Assembly (NCBI RefSeq): GCF_041434935.1
Contig: NZ_CP107964.1
Coordinates: forward strand, 8,477,001 to 8,541,000
Source: Kitasatospora sp. NBC_00374
GTDB taxonomy: Bacteria > Actinomycetota > Actinomycetes > Streptomycetales > Streptomycetaceae
DNA: 64,000 nt
Direction of reading: 5' to 3'
The notes below the pieces were generated by a model. The model worked only from the letters and a program-made list of their open reading frames with translations. It made no database searches and was not told the DNA's origin. Shown here piece by piece: positions 26,241-34,765 of the stretch (the stretch's first letter is position 1; every line of letters begins with the position of its first letter). The translations under genes and the position numbers were made by a program.

Positions 26241-26470
26241 CACGCGCTGGGGTGCGCCGCGACATCCACGCGGGCAAGATGCGACCGGCCTCGCCTCCGC
26301 CGTCCTCGCCAAGCACGGCGGCCAGGCGGTCGAGGTCCGCTCCGCAGGCCTGCGGGACTGGCACGTCGGCAAACCCGCCCACCCGGTCATGGTCGAAGTC
26401 GCCGCCCGGTGCGGCTACGATCTGGGCGCGCTGGCGCAGCCGGTGCTCGGTCGTGTGGCCGTAAGCCATC
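26241..26470 (+). pseudogene. ArsC/low-molecular-weight phosphatase-like remnant
   Basis: One frame reads VRRDIHAGKM, resembling the N-x-A-R loop of LMW-PTP/ArsC, with the catalytic cysteine missing. The next frame reads ATGLASAVLAKHGGQAVEVR, SAGLRDWHVGKPAHPVMVEV, AARCGYDLGALA, the following SAG...G-P-HP...G-DL pattern. The gene is frameshifted and ends abruptly at an IS630-like fragment. Confidence 0.45.
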
Positions 26471-26532
26471 TTCTTCAGCCGCTCACGCTCGGAGGCGGTC
26501 AGGGAGATCGGGCGTGCGAAAGCGAGAGGCAA
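26400..26532 (-). pseudogene. IS630-type transposase N-terminal fragment
   Basis: The minus strand reads MPLAFARPISLTASERERLK, KMAYGHTTEHRLRQRAQIV, the usual opening of Streptomyces IS630 transposases (x-LT-x-xERxxL-x-xxxx-xxxHRxVxRAxIVL). It loses similarity after about 45 residues. It may be what interrupted the ArsC-like gene on the other strand. Confidence 0.5.
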
Positions 26533-26623
26533 CCCGGGAGAGCCGTTCGCGAGAAGTGGATGACGACAGGGTGCGGAGCGACGCGCCCTTCCTGCGGCGT
26601 GCCGCCCTGCACCGTGTCTCTCG

Positions 26624-27184
26624 TCAGTTGGTGGCCGTCAGCGCCTCGCGAGCGATGGTGAGGATCTCTTCGGAGAGCGGGGAGCCCTTGGTGGCCCGGG
26701 ACAGGACGAGTGCGCCGACCATGGTGCACAGCCGGGCGATGCCGTCCTGGTCCTTGGTGGCGAGCCAGTCGGCGAAGTCGCCCACTCCCTGGGTGTAGAC
26801 ACGGCGGGCCTCACTGTCTCCGCCGTCGCGGGCCATGTCGCCGGCGAGTGCGGCGGCGGGGCAGCCGTCCGCGGCGCTGTCGCGGTGCTCGGTGGATAGG
26901 TAGGCGTCGATCAGCGCCCGCTGGGCGGCGTCGCGCTGTCCGGCGTGCTGGTCGAGCCCGTCCTTGTGGTGCCGGGTGAGTTCGGCGAAGGCGTGGGCGG
27001 TGGCTTCGTCGACGAGCGCCTCCTTGGAGGCGAACTGCTTGTAGAAGCCGCCGTGGGTCAGGCCGGAGGCCTTCATGAGGTCGGCGACGCTGACGTGGGT
27101 GCCCTGTTCCCGAAAGAGCCGGGAGGCGGTCTCCACGACCCGTCGGCGGTTGTCCCGTGCCTGTGCCTGCGATACGCGGCCCAT
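26624..27184 (-). CDS. TetR/AcrR-family regulator
   Basis: The 186-residue repressor type protein has an N-terminal HTH (about 12-58): NRRRVVETASRLFREQGTHV, SVADLMKASGLTHGGFYKQF, ASKEALVDEA. A helical ligand domain follows (QRALIDAYLSTEHRDSAADG, CPAAALAGDMA) of the TetR_C_11-like class that often controls oxidoreductases. The ATG has a GGGAGGG site. It is divergent from a short-chain dehydrogenase across 112 bases rich in A+T with direct repeats, so it probably controls that gene and itself. Confidence 0.92.
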   Translation of the reverse strand: MGRVSQAQARDNRRRVVETASRLFREQGTHVSVADLMKASGLTHGGFYKQFASKEALVDEATAHAFAELTRHHKDGLDQHAGQRDAAQRALIDAYLSTEHRDSAADGCPAAALAGDMARDGGDSEARRVYTQGVGDFADWLATKDQDGIARLCTMVGALVLSRATKGSPLSEEILTIAREALTATN

Positions 27185-27198
27185 CGGTCGCCCTCCCA

Positions 27199-27257
27199 GT
27201 TGGATGTTAAGTCAAATCTATTCTAGACTCCAATTTAGATGTTGGATGCAATCTATT
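27199..27257. promoter_or_regulatory. TetR/SDR divergent promoter with direct repeats
   Basis: GTTGGATG occurs at 27199-27206 and 27241-27248, and AATCTATT at 27215-27222 and 27250-27257. A TCTAGA palindrome lies between them at 27222-27227. The region is clearly less GC-rich than its surroundings, as expected for overlapping promoters bound by the TetR protein. Operator status is inferred. Confidence 0.5.
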
Positions 27258-27296
27258 ACGGGTGGCCGACTGCCATCCGCGACGCTGGGAGTGCTC

Positions 27297-27983
27297 ATGG
27301 AACTGAAGGACGCGGTCGCGGTGGTCACCGGCGCCAACCGGGGGCTCGGGCGGCATCTGGCCGCCCAGCTCGTGGAGCGCGGGGCCAAGGTGTACGCGGC
27401 GGCCCGCCGCCCCGAGACGGTGGACATCCCGGGTGCCGTCCCGCTGCGGCTGGACGTGACGGACGCGGAGTCCATCCGGGCGGCGGCCCGCACCGCCACC
27501 GACGCGACGCTGCTGGTCAACAACGCCGGCATCTCCACCGGCACGCCCCTGATCGCGGGCGACATCGACGCGGTGCGCCTGGAGATGGAGGTGAACTTCT
27601 TCGGCCCGCTCGCCGTGACGCGGGCTTTCACCCCGGTCATCGAGTCCAACGGCGGCGGCGCCGTGCTCAACGTGCTGTCGGTCCTGTCCTGGCTGCACCC
27701 GGCCGGCCTCGGCGGCTACGCCGCGGCGAAGGCGGCGGCATGGGCACTGACCGGCGCGGCCCGGGAGGAACTGGCGCCCCGTGGCATCACCGTGACGGCG
27801 CTGCACGTCGGGTACATGGACACCGACATGGCCGCCGGCGTTCCCGCCGACCAGAAGGCCGACCCCGCCGAGGTCGCCGCCCAGGCCCTGTCCGCCGTCG
27901 AGGCGGGCCTGCCCGAGATCCTCGCCGACGAGACCGCCCGGTACGTCAAGCGGAGCCTGGCCGCATCGCCGAACGCGGCGTGA
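27297..27983 (+). CDS. Short-chain dehydrogenase/reductase (SDR)
   Basis: The 228-residue NAD(P)-dependent enzyme has the Rossmann motif VVTGANRGLGRHLA (TGxxxGxG), the NNAG motif (LLVNNAGIS), catalytic serine in LNVLSVLSWLHP, and YAAAKAA (YxxxK). All of the classical SDR catalytic residues are present. ATG 27297 follows GGGAG. The SDR type acts on a carbonyl or alcohol that cannot be named from sequence. It is likely controlled by the divergent TetR gene and forms a set with the following quinone-oxidoreductase-like gene. Confidence 0.92.
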   Translation: MELKDAVAVVTGANRGLGRHLAAQLVERGAKVYAAARRPETVDIPGAVPLRLDVTDAESIRAAARTATDATLLVNNAGISTGTPLIAGDIDAVRLEMEVNFFGPLAVTRAFTPVIESNGGGAVLNVLSVLSWLHPAGLGGYAAAKAAAWALTGAAREELAPRGITVTALHVGYMDTDMAAGVPADQKADPAEVAAQALSAVEAGLPEILADETARYVKRSLAASPNAA

Positions 27984-28114
27984 GACGCGCTCGGCCGCAT
28001 CGGCGTGGGGCGCCGTGAACCAGTAGTGAGTACCAGAAACTGGCTCGTACCGGGCCAGGCTCGGAAGCGAGCGGAGATCCCGTCCCGGTGCGGACGGGAC
28101 ACGGAGCCGGAGAG

Positions 28115-29119
28115 ATGAAGACCTACCTGATCGAGAAGTACGGCGACCAGTCCGCGGTGCACGCCGCCGAGCTACCCGACCCGCAGCCGGGCCCTGAGGA
28201 TGTCCTGGTCGAGATCTACGCGGCGAGCGTCAACCCGCTGGACTTCAAGATCCGCGACGGTGCCTTCAAGAGGATCCTGCCGTACCGCCTCCCCCTCGTC
28301 CTGGGCAACGACCTCGCCGGTGTGGTGGTCCGGGTCGGCTCGGCGGTCACCCGGTTCGCGGTGGGCGACGAGGTCTACGCCCGGCCCGACAAGGACCGCA
28401 TCGGCACCTTCGCCGAACTCATCGCCGTCCACCAGGACGACCTGGCCCCCAAGCCCGCCGCCCTCACCATGGCGCAGGCCGCCTCCCTCCCGCTGGTCGC
28501 CCTCACCTCCTGGCAGGCGCTGGTCGAGAAGGCGCGGGTCCGGCCGGGCCAGAAAGTCCTGATCCACGCGGGCTCCGGCGGAGTGGGCACCATCGCCCTC
28601 CAGCTGGCCAGGCACCTGGGCGCGCACGTGGCCACCACCGCGAGCGCGGCCAACGCCGACCTGGTGAAGGAACTCGGCGCGGACGTCGTCATCGACTACC
28701 GCACCCAGGACTTCGAGCAGGTCCTGGACGGCTACGACGTCGTCCTGGACACCCTCGGCGGCGAGACCCTGGAGAAGTCCATGCGGGTCCTCAAGCCCGG
28801 CGGGAAAGTCATCAGCATCGCCGGGCCGCCTGACGCGCACTTCGCCCGCGAGCTCGGCGGGAACCCGGTCCTGCGGCAGGCGATGAACGCCCTGAGCTTC
28901 AAGACCCGGCACCACGCCAAGCGCCACGGCGTCACCTACTCGTTCCTGTTCATGAAGGCCAACGGCGACCAACTGCGCGAACTCACCCGGCTCGTCGACG
29001 CCGGAGAGATCCGCCCCGTCGTCGACCGCGTCTTCCCCTTCGACCAGACCCGCGAAGCCATGGAGTACGCCGAGAAGGGCCGCGCCAAGGCCGGAAAGGT
29101 CGTCGTCGCGATGCGGTGA
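28115..29119 (+). CDS. NADP-dependent quinone oxidoreductase-like MDR enzyme
   Basis: The 334-residue medium-chain reductase has a GroES-like N-terminal domain (PGPEDVLVEIYAASVNPLDF, PLVLGNDLAGVVVRVGSAVT) and a Rossmann domain with VLIHAGSGGVGTIALQLARH. It lacks the zinc-ligand pattern of alcohol dehydrogenases and ends RAKAGKVVVAMR, typical of zeta-crystallin-like quinone/enone reductases. The ATG follows GGAGCCGGAGAG. It is separated from the SDR by 131 bases and may have its own promoter. Confidence 0.9.
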   Translation: MKTYLIEKYGDQSAVHAAELPDPQPGPEDVLVEIYAASVNPLDFKIRDGAFKRILPYRLPLVLGNDLAGVVVRVGSAVTRFAVGDEVYARPDKDRIGTFAELIAVHQDDLAPKPAALTMAQAASLPLVALTSWQALVEKARVRPGQKVLIHAGSGGVGTIALQLARHLGAHVATTASAANADLVKELGADVVIDYRTQDFEQVLDGYDVVLDTLGGETLEKSMRVLKPGGKVISIAGPPDAHFARELGGNPVLRQAMNALSFKTRHHAKRHGVTYSFLFMKANGDQLRELTRLVDAGEIRPVVDRVFPFDQTREAMEYAEKGRAKAGKVVVAMR

Positions 29120-29276
29120 GGCCGAGTTCGACCACGGGCGCGCGCCGCACGCACTGCCGAAGCAACCGGCCGTCGACTCCGCACACCGCCCCCGCAGCCA
29201 GGCAGGCCCGGGAGCCCGCCTACGCGCAGACGAAGGACTCCCGGATCCGAGCCCGAAAGGCTTCCCAATGCTGATG

Positions 29277-30473
29277 TCAAGCCGCTGTCGTAGCAAGTGG
29301 TGTGGCTTGGTAGCACGCTCCGTCACGGATCATGGCCCACAGGACATTGACGCGGCGGCGCGCGAGCGCCAGCAGCGCCTGCTTATGGCCCTTCCCCTCG
29401 GCCCGCTTGCGTTGGTAGTACGCCTTCGAGGCCGGGCAGCTCTTCAGGCTGGAGAGCGCGGAGAGGTACATCGCGTTGAGCAGTCCGCGGTGGAAGCGGC
29501 GTGGCCGGCGCAGGTTGCCGCTGACGCGGCCGGAGTCGCGTGGAGCCGGTGCCAGGCCGGCGTATCCGGCAAGCCGATCCGCGCTGCCGAAAGCGTCCAT
29601 GTCGCCGCCGGTCGCGGCGAGGAACACGGCGCCCGTCTGCTTGCCCATGCCGGGCAGGCTCAGGATCACATCGGCGTTCGGATGCTCGTGGAACCGGGCC
29701 TCGATCAGGGCGTCGATCTCGGCGATCTCCTCGTCCAGGGCCATCACCCCCTTCGCGAGGCGAACCACCATCGAGGCGGCCAGCTTCTCGCCGGGCAGTG
29801 CCGTGTGCTGGGCCTCGGCCGCCTCCACCGCAACCTTGGCGAGTGCGGCGGCGCCGCGCACTTTGCGGTTGCGCAGCCACGTCTCGATCCGTTTCGCTCC
29901 GCTGCGGCGGATCGCCGCCGGAGTCTGGTATCCCGTCAGCAGCACCACCGGACCCTTGTTGGTCAGCTCCAGCGCCCGCTCCAATGCCGGGAAGATCTCC
30001 AGCAGTTGAGCACGGAGCCGGTTGATCTGACGGGTGCGGTCGCAGACCAGGTCGGTGCGGTGAGCGGTCAGCGTGCGCAGGTCGACGGCGACCTCGTCGC
30101 CCGGCCGCAGCAGGCCCAGGTCCCGGCGCATACGGGCCTGGTCGGCAATGACGAAGGCGTCCTTGGCGTCGGTCTTGCCCTCGCCTCGGTAGGAGGCCGA
30201 GGCGCGGTGCACGGTCAGTCCGGTGATGTAGACCATCGGCTGGTCGTGGCCAAGGAGCAGTCCGATCAGCAGCGCGGCACCGCCGTGGTTGAGGTCGACG
30301 GCCCAGAGAACATCGGTGTCGAGGGCCAGGACGTCCCCGATCAGTTCCAACAGGGCGGTCTCGTCGTTCAGGACCCGGCGGGACAGCAGCCGCCCGCCGT
30401 CCGAGTCGATCACCACGCAGTGGTGGTGTTCCTTGCCGATGTCCACTCCGGCCCATATCCGGGGCACGGTCAC
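29277..30473 (-). CDS. IS110-family transposase, intact
   Basis: The 398-residue enzyme has a complete DEDD/RuvC domain (WAGVDIGKEHHHCVVIDSDG, DVLWAVDLNHGG, GEGKTDAKDAFVIADQARM), a long coiled-coil linker, and the transposase_20 domain (LSLPGMGKQTGAVFLAATGG, AGLAPAPRDSGRVSGNLR) with the serine of the IS110 active site. The length is normal. Unlike the two damaged IS110 copies at 4.5-6.4 kb, it retains a structured non-coding region upstream, so it could be mobile. IS110 enzymes recombine without terminal repeats and use a guide RNA. Confidence 0.93.
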   Translation of the reverse strand: MTVPRIWAGVDIGKEHHHCVVIDSDGGRLLSRRVLNDETALLELIGDVLALDTDVLWAVDLNHGGAALLIGLLLGHDQPMVYITGLTVHRASASYRGEGKTDAKDAFVIADQARMRRDLGLLRPGDEVAVDLRTLTAHRTDLVCDRTRQINRLRAQLLEIFPALERALELTNKGPVVLLTGYQTPAAIRRSGAKRIETWLRNRKVRGAAALAKVAVEAAEAQHTALPGEKLAASMVVRLAKGVMALDEEIAEIDALIEARFHEHPNADVILSLPGMGKQTGAVFLAATGGDMDAFGSADRLAGYAGLAPAPRDSGRVSGNLRRPRRFHRGLLNAMYLSALSSLKSCPASKAYYQRKRAEGKGHKQALLALARRRVNVLWAMIRDGACYQATPLATTAA

Positions 30474-30660
30474 CTCCGCCAGCTCGTCGCGCTACCTCTG
30501 CCCAGCAGACGACCTCGCCGACGTTGCCCTACACAGCGATCGAGTCGCATCTCCCAATTGGCGGTCGAGTCGTCGCGGGGCTCTGGGCGGCCAAGCCTTT
30601 CAAGCCATCTGACGGCGACCCGATGACAGCCATACCCAGAGCCCCTGGGTTCCGCTGATC
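30474..30660 (-). ncRNA. Candidate IS110 bridge RNA region
   Basis: In IS110-group elements the non-coding end before the transposase encodes a bridge RNA that pairs with donor and target DNA. Here that end contains GGGGCTCTGGG (30577-30587) and its exact complement CCCAGAGCCCC (30635-30645), 47 bases apart, which can form a long-range stem enclosing a loop region. The position is right and the structure plausible. The exact RNA ends and the two guide loops were not resolved. Confidence 0.45.
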
Positions 30661-30739
30661 TTACGAGTGACCAGTTCGAACCCACGACCAAGAAAGTAGG
30701 GCACCCCCATGAACGACGCAGACGAAGGCCGGGGCGACG

Positions 30740-30885
30740 TCGTACCGCAGCGCACCGACCCGCACCGTCACCGCCGACGGAGTGACCTTCGCCTACCGCG
30801 AACTCGGTCCCCGGTCCGGTGCCCCGGTGCTCTTCCTCACCCACCTCGCCGCGGTACTCGACAACTGGGATGTCGGTGTCGAACC
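30740..30885 (+). pseudogene. Alpha/beta hydrolase N-terminal fragment
   Basis: The frame reads RTVTADGVTFAYRELGPRSG, APVLFLTHLAAVLDNWDVGV. This is the first two strands and the oxyanion loop of an alpha/beta hydrolase (x-VDGxxFAYRELG...PVVFLxHLAAxLDNWD). It stops abruptly at the end of the convergent GvpU-like gene. It is a different subfamily from the hydrolase fragment at 3770. Confidence 0.6.
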
Positions 30886-30918
30886 CAAGCCAGGCGGTCG
30901 TTCGGCCTGCCGGGGCTC

Positions 30919-31281
30919 TCAGGTGTCGGAGTAGCTGAGGTCGCCGATCGTCCAGCTGCTGACGTCCTCGATGGCGATGCGGTACATGCCGCCGGTGTGG
31001 GGCAGTGCGAAGTCGCCCTGCAGGATCTTCGCCCGGTGGAGATGCAGGTGGGTGGGCCGTGGGGGCGGGCCGTCCGCGGTCGGGGCGAAGAGAGCGGCGA
31101 ACGGCTTCAGGTGCTCCGAGGCCTGGAGGACCTCCGCTACCCGCTCCCACCACAGGGTCACCGGCGCGAGCCTGCCGGTGATCACCGCGCCGGGGACCAC
31201 CACGGTCAGGGACATCTGGTTGCTGTGCTCGGACTCGACCATCGCGGCGATGTCGACGAGCAGCCCGTCAGGGTTCGACAT
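30919..31281 (-). CDS. GvpU-like gas-vesicle accessory protein
   Basis: The 120-residue product from ATG 31281 (GGGG upstream) reads LLVDIAAMVESEHSNQMSLT, VVVPGAVITGRLAPVTLWWE, LHLHRAKILQGDFALPHTGG, YRIAIEDVSSWTIGDLS. The layout is that of Bacillus GvpU: a strand with GAxVxGxL, a variable middle, then LHLxxxxIxxGD, and a C-terminal RxxIxxVxxxxxG. GvpU promotes gas-vesicle clustering in Bacillus megaterium; in Streptomyces the role is not established. No gas-vesicle structural gene lies within the window. Confidence 0.55.
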   Translation of the reverse strand: MSNPDGLLVDIAAMVESEHSNQMSLTVVVPGAVITGRLAPVTLWWERVAEVLQASEHLKPFAALFAPTADGPPPRPTHLHLHRAKILQGDFALPHTGGMYRIAIEDVSSWTIGDLSYSDT

Positions 31282-31870
31282 GAACCCCAGAATAGGACAC
31301 GGCTTCCCGGGCCCCCACGCGCCTGGGGCAGCGGCCATGGCGGCTAACGGGCCTGCCATCGGCTGCTCGGCCGGGCGCTACGCGGCGGCGACCTGACGTG
31401 CCGGCCGGCTGCGCCGCGGTGTGGGGCAGGTGGGAGCAGCCGTGAGGGTGGGGGCGGTGCTCGGATCGTGCGGGCCGGCGGTGACGAGCAGGTCCTCGCC
31501 CGGCTCCATCCAGCACCACGCCGATCCCCGGATGCTGCCGGGCGGAGAGCCCGGCCGCCTGCGGCGGTGCTGGCTCGAACCCTCGGAGGGAGAGCATTGC
31601 ACAGACGGACTCAAACAGGTGTTGTCATCCACACGCAGTGTTTATCGCCCGCCCATCCCGCCGATGGCCATCAATGACGGCTCGTCACATGACTTTCCGG
31701 CCATCGCCGGTACCGCTCCGGGATCGGATCGGCGGGTGTCCGTTCGACCCGCCCCGGGGGTGCGCGTCCCCCGGACAGCGCGCCGACGCGACGGTCCAGG
31801 GGGCGTACGGCAGGGTCCGCACCGCGGGTGGTGCATCGAACTCGGCTGCAAACCGCGCGTGCGTCCTGGG
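31282..31870. other. Intergenic, no gene recognised
   Basis: Nearly 590 bases without a supported gene. Open frames on both strands have neither motif nor clear ribosome sites. The stretch around 31590-31690 is less GC-rich and may hold a promoter. Confidence 0.4.
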
Positions 31871-32098
31871 TCAGAGTTTGAACATGGCGGTGTAGGGCTG
31901 GGTGATGCGTGCCTGCTGCGATCCGAAGTCGACGAGTACCGCGATTTCGCTGTCGCCTTCGACGCCGATGGCCCGGCCGAGGCCGTACTGGTCGTGGGTG
32001 ACGCGGTCTCCGACGGTGAAGTGCTTGCGCGGTGCTTCGATCCGGGCCTTGAAGGGGCTGGTGGGCAGGGGGCGGCGGACTGCTGCAGATTTCGTCAT
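31871..32098 (-). CDS. CarD/TRCF-RID-like small protein
   Basis: From ATG 32098 (GCAGGAA site) the 75-residue product has a basic N-terminal arm and then FTVGDRVTHDQYGLGRAIGV, VLVDFGSQQARITQPYTAMF. The GDxVxHxxYGLGxVxxVE...VxF pattern is that of the SH3-like RNA-polymerase-interacting domain in CarD and Mfd. It lacks CarD's DNA-binding helical domain. Such small proteins sit next to cspA in Streptomyces genomes, and here cspA is divergent at 32616. Binding to RNA polymerase is inference. Confidence 0.65.
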   Translation of the reverse strand: MTKSAAVRRPLPTSPFKARIEAPRKHFTVGDRVTHDQYGLGRAIGVEGDSEIAVLVDFGSQQARITQPYTAMFKL

Positions 32099-32490
32099 TT
32101 CCTGCAGTATGCGCCGAAAATCGCGGGAGCGGGTCTTTCCGGCGCATTCGAGCTCGGAGTTGTGACAGGAATGCCGCGTGCGCCGTCCATCGCGTCCCCG
32201 GATGGCGCCGGTGGGCAGGGGTGCGTCGCTTTTGCGGGGCTGTCGCGGCGACGGCGGGCGCTCGGCGCCCGCGCGACCCGCCCTCCTGGGGAGGGCGGGT
32301 AGTCGGCGCCGAAGTGGTGGGGGTGCATGCTCAACCGGGCTGCTATCCATGCGTGTTGACGGTCCTGTCGCCTCGCAGCCGGCGGCCCCGGGGAAGGGGC
32401 CCCGCAGAACCGGGGGTGAAATTCCGCCCGCGGGGGGCCTGGGCCTGCTAGAGTCACCTTAGTTGCAGTAGTGGTTCCCATGAACTTGTG
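32099..32490. other. Divergent promoter region, CarD-like gene / cspA
   Basis: About 390 bases before the cspA leader, with no gene recognised. A less GC-rich segment at about 32447-32485 (GCTAGAGTCACCTTAG) could contain the cspA promoter. Confidence 0.4.
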
Positions 32491-32491
32491 T

Positions 32492-32516
32492 GCGCCTGCT
32501 GATGTTTCGCAGGCGC
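32492..32516 (+). promoter_or_regulatory. Hairpin in cspA leader
   Basis: GCGCCTGC and GCAGGCGC form an 8-bp stem with a 9-base loop, 100 bases before the cspA start. Cold-shock mRNAs usually have a long leader whose folding changes with temperature; this stem may be part of it. Confidence 0.5.
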
Positions 32517-32615
32517 GTTTCTGTTTCCCGGCTCTTCCCCGGGTGGGTGCTCATCGCGGCGACTCGAAGCGCGCGCTGTGCGGGTTTCGGACAGCCCCTT
32601 GAAGGAGATTTCTTT

Positions 32616-32819
32616 ATGGCTAATGGCACTGTGAAGTGGTTCAACGCGGAAAAGGGCTTCGGCTTCATCGAGCAGGAGGGTGGCGGCCCGGACGTCTTCG
32701 CCCACTACTCGAACATCAACGCCAACGGCTTCCGTGAGCTGCTCGAGGGCCAGAAGGTCGAGTTCGACGTCACGCAGGGCCAGAAGGGCCCGCAGGCCGA
32801 GAACATTCGTCCGCTGTAG
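32616..32819 (+). CDS. Cold-shock protein (CspA family)
   Basis: The 67-residue nucleic-acid chaperone contains GTVKWFNAEKGFGFIEQEGG (RNP1: KGFGFI) and PDVFAHYSNI (RNP2: VFAHY), then VEFDVTQGQKGPQAENIRPL. Domain and length are complete. It binds single-stranded RNA and DNA. A GAAGGAG site precedes the ATG. It is followed by a strong terminator and by a DEAD-box helicase, a typical cold-adaptation pair. Confidence 0.96.
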   Translation: MANGTVKWFNAEKGFGFIEQEGGGPDVFAHYSNINANGFRELLEGQKVEFDVTQGQKGPQAENIRPL

Positions 32820-32850
32820 TTTTTCTGCCGAGGCACCCGCCTAGCAGCGA

Positions 32851-32884
32851 GGGCCCGCACCGCGTACATGCCCGGTGCGGGCCC
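32851..32884. terminator. cspA terminator
   Basis: GGGCCCGCACC and GGTGCGGGCCC form a perfect 11-bp stem with a 12-base loop, starting 31 bases after the cspA stop. Confidence 0.88.
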
Positions 32885-33182
32885 CTTGGCATTGCTCCAC
32901 CACGCATTCCCGGCCGTTCTGGCCCGTGGCTCCGCCACCGGCGCCCATCTCCACGCGAGGCGCACTGCGCCGCGTGCGGATCGGCGCCCTGCCGTGACAT
33001 CTCACGGTTCGAGGTTCTGCGCTTCCGCCCTCTGCGGTGAGCGCAGACCTGAGGTGACGTGCCGCACGGTTCTACCGTCCACGCCCCGCTCTCCACACTT
33101 TCGGCCCGTTCCCTTGCGACCTCCTGCCGGCGCCCCGCGCTGCGGAGCTTCCTCGCGACGTGCCGCTCCAGGAAGGTTTCGC

Positions 33183-34727
33183 ATGAATCGCTCCAGTCGC
33201 TCCTCGTACCAGAACGCCAACTCCCGCTCCGCCGCAGGCTTCCGCTCCGCAAGCGGCGCAGGCTCCGGGTCCCGCTCCGGCGGCAGCTCCTTCTACGGCG
33301 ACCGGCCTGCCGGCGGCCAGCGCTCCTCCGGTCGGGGCAGCCGTCACGGCTCGTCCCCGCAGGGCGAGTTCGCGATGCCGGTGAGCACCACCCCGGCGCT
33401 GCCGGCCGTCGAGTCCTTCGACGAGCTGGACATGCCGAAGGCGCTGCTGTCGGTGCTGACCCGTCAGGGCGTCACCTCGCCGTTCCCGATTCAGGCCGCG
33501 ACGCTGCCGAACTCGCTGGCCGGCCGCGACGTCCTCGGACGGGGCCGCACCGGCTCCGGCAAGACCATCGCGTTCGGCCTCGCGGTCCTGGCGCGCACCG
33601 CCGGACAGAAGGCCGAACCCCGCCGGCCGCTGGCCCTGGTTCTGGTCCCCACCCGAGAACTCGCCCAGCAGGTCACCGAGGCCCTTACCCCTTACGCCCA
33701 CGCGGTGCGCCTGCGCCTGGCGACCGTGGTCGGCGGGATGTCCATCGGCCGCCAGGCCCAGGCGCTGAACCGCGGGGCGGAGGTCGTGGTGGCGACCCCC
33801 GGCCGGCTCAAGGACCTGATCCAGCGCGGCGACTGCCAGCTCGACGGGGTCGCCGTCACCGTCCTGGACGAGGCTGACCAGATGGCCGACATGGGCTTCC
33901 TGCCGCAGGTCACCGAGCTGCTCGACCAGGTGGCAGAGGGCTGCCAGACGATGCTGTTCTCCGCGACCCTGGACCGCAACGTGGACCGTCTGGTACGGCG
34001 TTTCCTCAAGGACCCGGTCACGCACTCGGTGGACCCCTCCGCCGCGACCGTCAGCACCATGGAGCACCACGTCCTGCACGTGCAGAACTTCGACAAGAAC
34101 GCCACGATCGCGCACATCGCCTCCCGCGACGGCGGCGTCATCATGTTCATCGACACCAAGCACGGCGCCGACCGCCTCGTCGAGGACCTGCTCGCCACCG
34201 GGGTGAAGGCTGCCGCCCTGCACGGCGGCAAGTCCCAGCCCCAGCGCACCCGCACCCTCGAGCAGTTCCGCACCGGCCAGGTCACCGCGCTGATCGCGAC
34301 CAACGTCGCTGCCCGCGGCATCCACGTCGACGGGCTCGACCTGGTCGTCAACCTGGACCCGCCGAGCGACCACAAGGACTACCTGCACCGGGGCGGGCGC
34401 ACCGCCCGGGCCGGGGAGTCCGGCACCGTCGTCACCCTCGTCCTGCCCAACCAGCGACGCGAGATGGCCCGCATGATGACCCACGCCGGCATCACCCCCA
34501 CCACCAGCCGGGTCAGCGCCGGCGACGACGAGCTCGCCCGCATCACCGGCGCCCGCGTGCCCACCGGCATCCCCACCGTGATCGCCGACCCCGTGGTCGA
34601 ACGGCCGCGCCGCAGCGCATCCGCGAGCCGTAACCGTCGCAGCCGCCCCGCCTCCGCCGCCCGCAACCAGCAGACCACCACCGGCTCCCGCAGCTCGGCA
34701 CCCAGGCGCGTCGCCCTCGCCGCGTAG
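33183..34727 (+). CDS. DEAD-box RNA helicase
   Basis: This 514-residue helicase has a Ser/Arg/Gly-rich N-terminal arm (1-60), then the Q motif (VTSPFPIQAATLPN), motif I GRTGSGKT (about 120), Ia VPTRELA, II DEAD, III SAT, IV IMFIDTK, V ATNVAARGIHVDG, and VI HRGGRTARAGE. The C-terminal tail is again Arg/Ser-rich, probably for RNA binding. It unwinds RNA duplexes, for instance in cold-stalled mRNA or ribosome assembly. The ATG has an AGGAAGG site. It lies after cspA but behind a terminator, so it is likely transcribed separately. Confidence 0.95.
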   Translation: MNRSSRSSYQNANSRSAAGFRSASGAGSGSRSGGSSFYGDRPAGGQRSSGRGSRHGSSPQGEFAMPVSTTPALPAVESFDELDMPKALLSVLTRQGVTSPFPIQAATLPNSLAGRDVLGRGRTGSGKTIAFGLAVLARTAGQKAEPRRPLALVLVPTRELAQQVTEALTPYAHAVRLRLATVVGGMSIGRQAQALNRGAEVVVATPGRLKDLIQRGDCQLDGVAVTVLDEADQMADMGFLPQVTELLDQVAEGCQTMLFSATLDRNVDRLVRRFLKDPVTHSVDPSAATVSTMEHHVLHVQNFDKNATIAHIASRDGGVIMFIDTKHGADRLVEDLLATGVKAAALHGGKSQPQRTRTLEQFRTGQVTALIATNVAARGIHVDGLDLVVNLDPPSDHKDYLHRGGRTARAGESGTVVTLVLPNQRREMARMMTHAGITPTTSRVSAGDDELARITGARVPTGIPTVIADPVVERPRRSASASRNRRSRPASAARNQQTTTGSRSSAPRRVALAA

Positions 34728-34736
34728 CACCCCGAC

Positions 34737-34765
34737 GGGCCCGGCTCGCGCTGCGGGCCGGGCCT
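34737..34765. terminator. Terminator after DEAD-box helicase gene
   Basis: GGCCCGGC and GCCGGGCC form a stem with an 11-base loop, 10 bases past the stop codon. Confidence 0.7.

Noticed and set aside
28020..28075. GTACC-type operator before the quinone oxidoreductase gene
   Set aside because: AGTACCAGAAACTGG and CGTACC lie here but do not form a clean dyad, so no site was called.
3770..30885. The two alpha/beta hydrolase fragments as halves of one gene
   Set aside because: The N-terminal piece (30740) is of a different subfamily from the C-terminal piece (3770).
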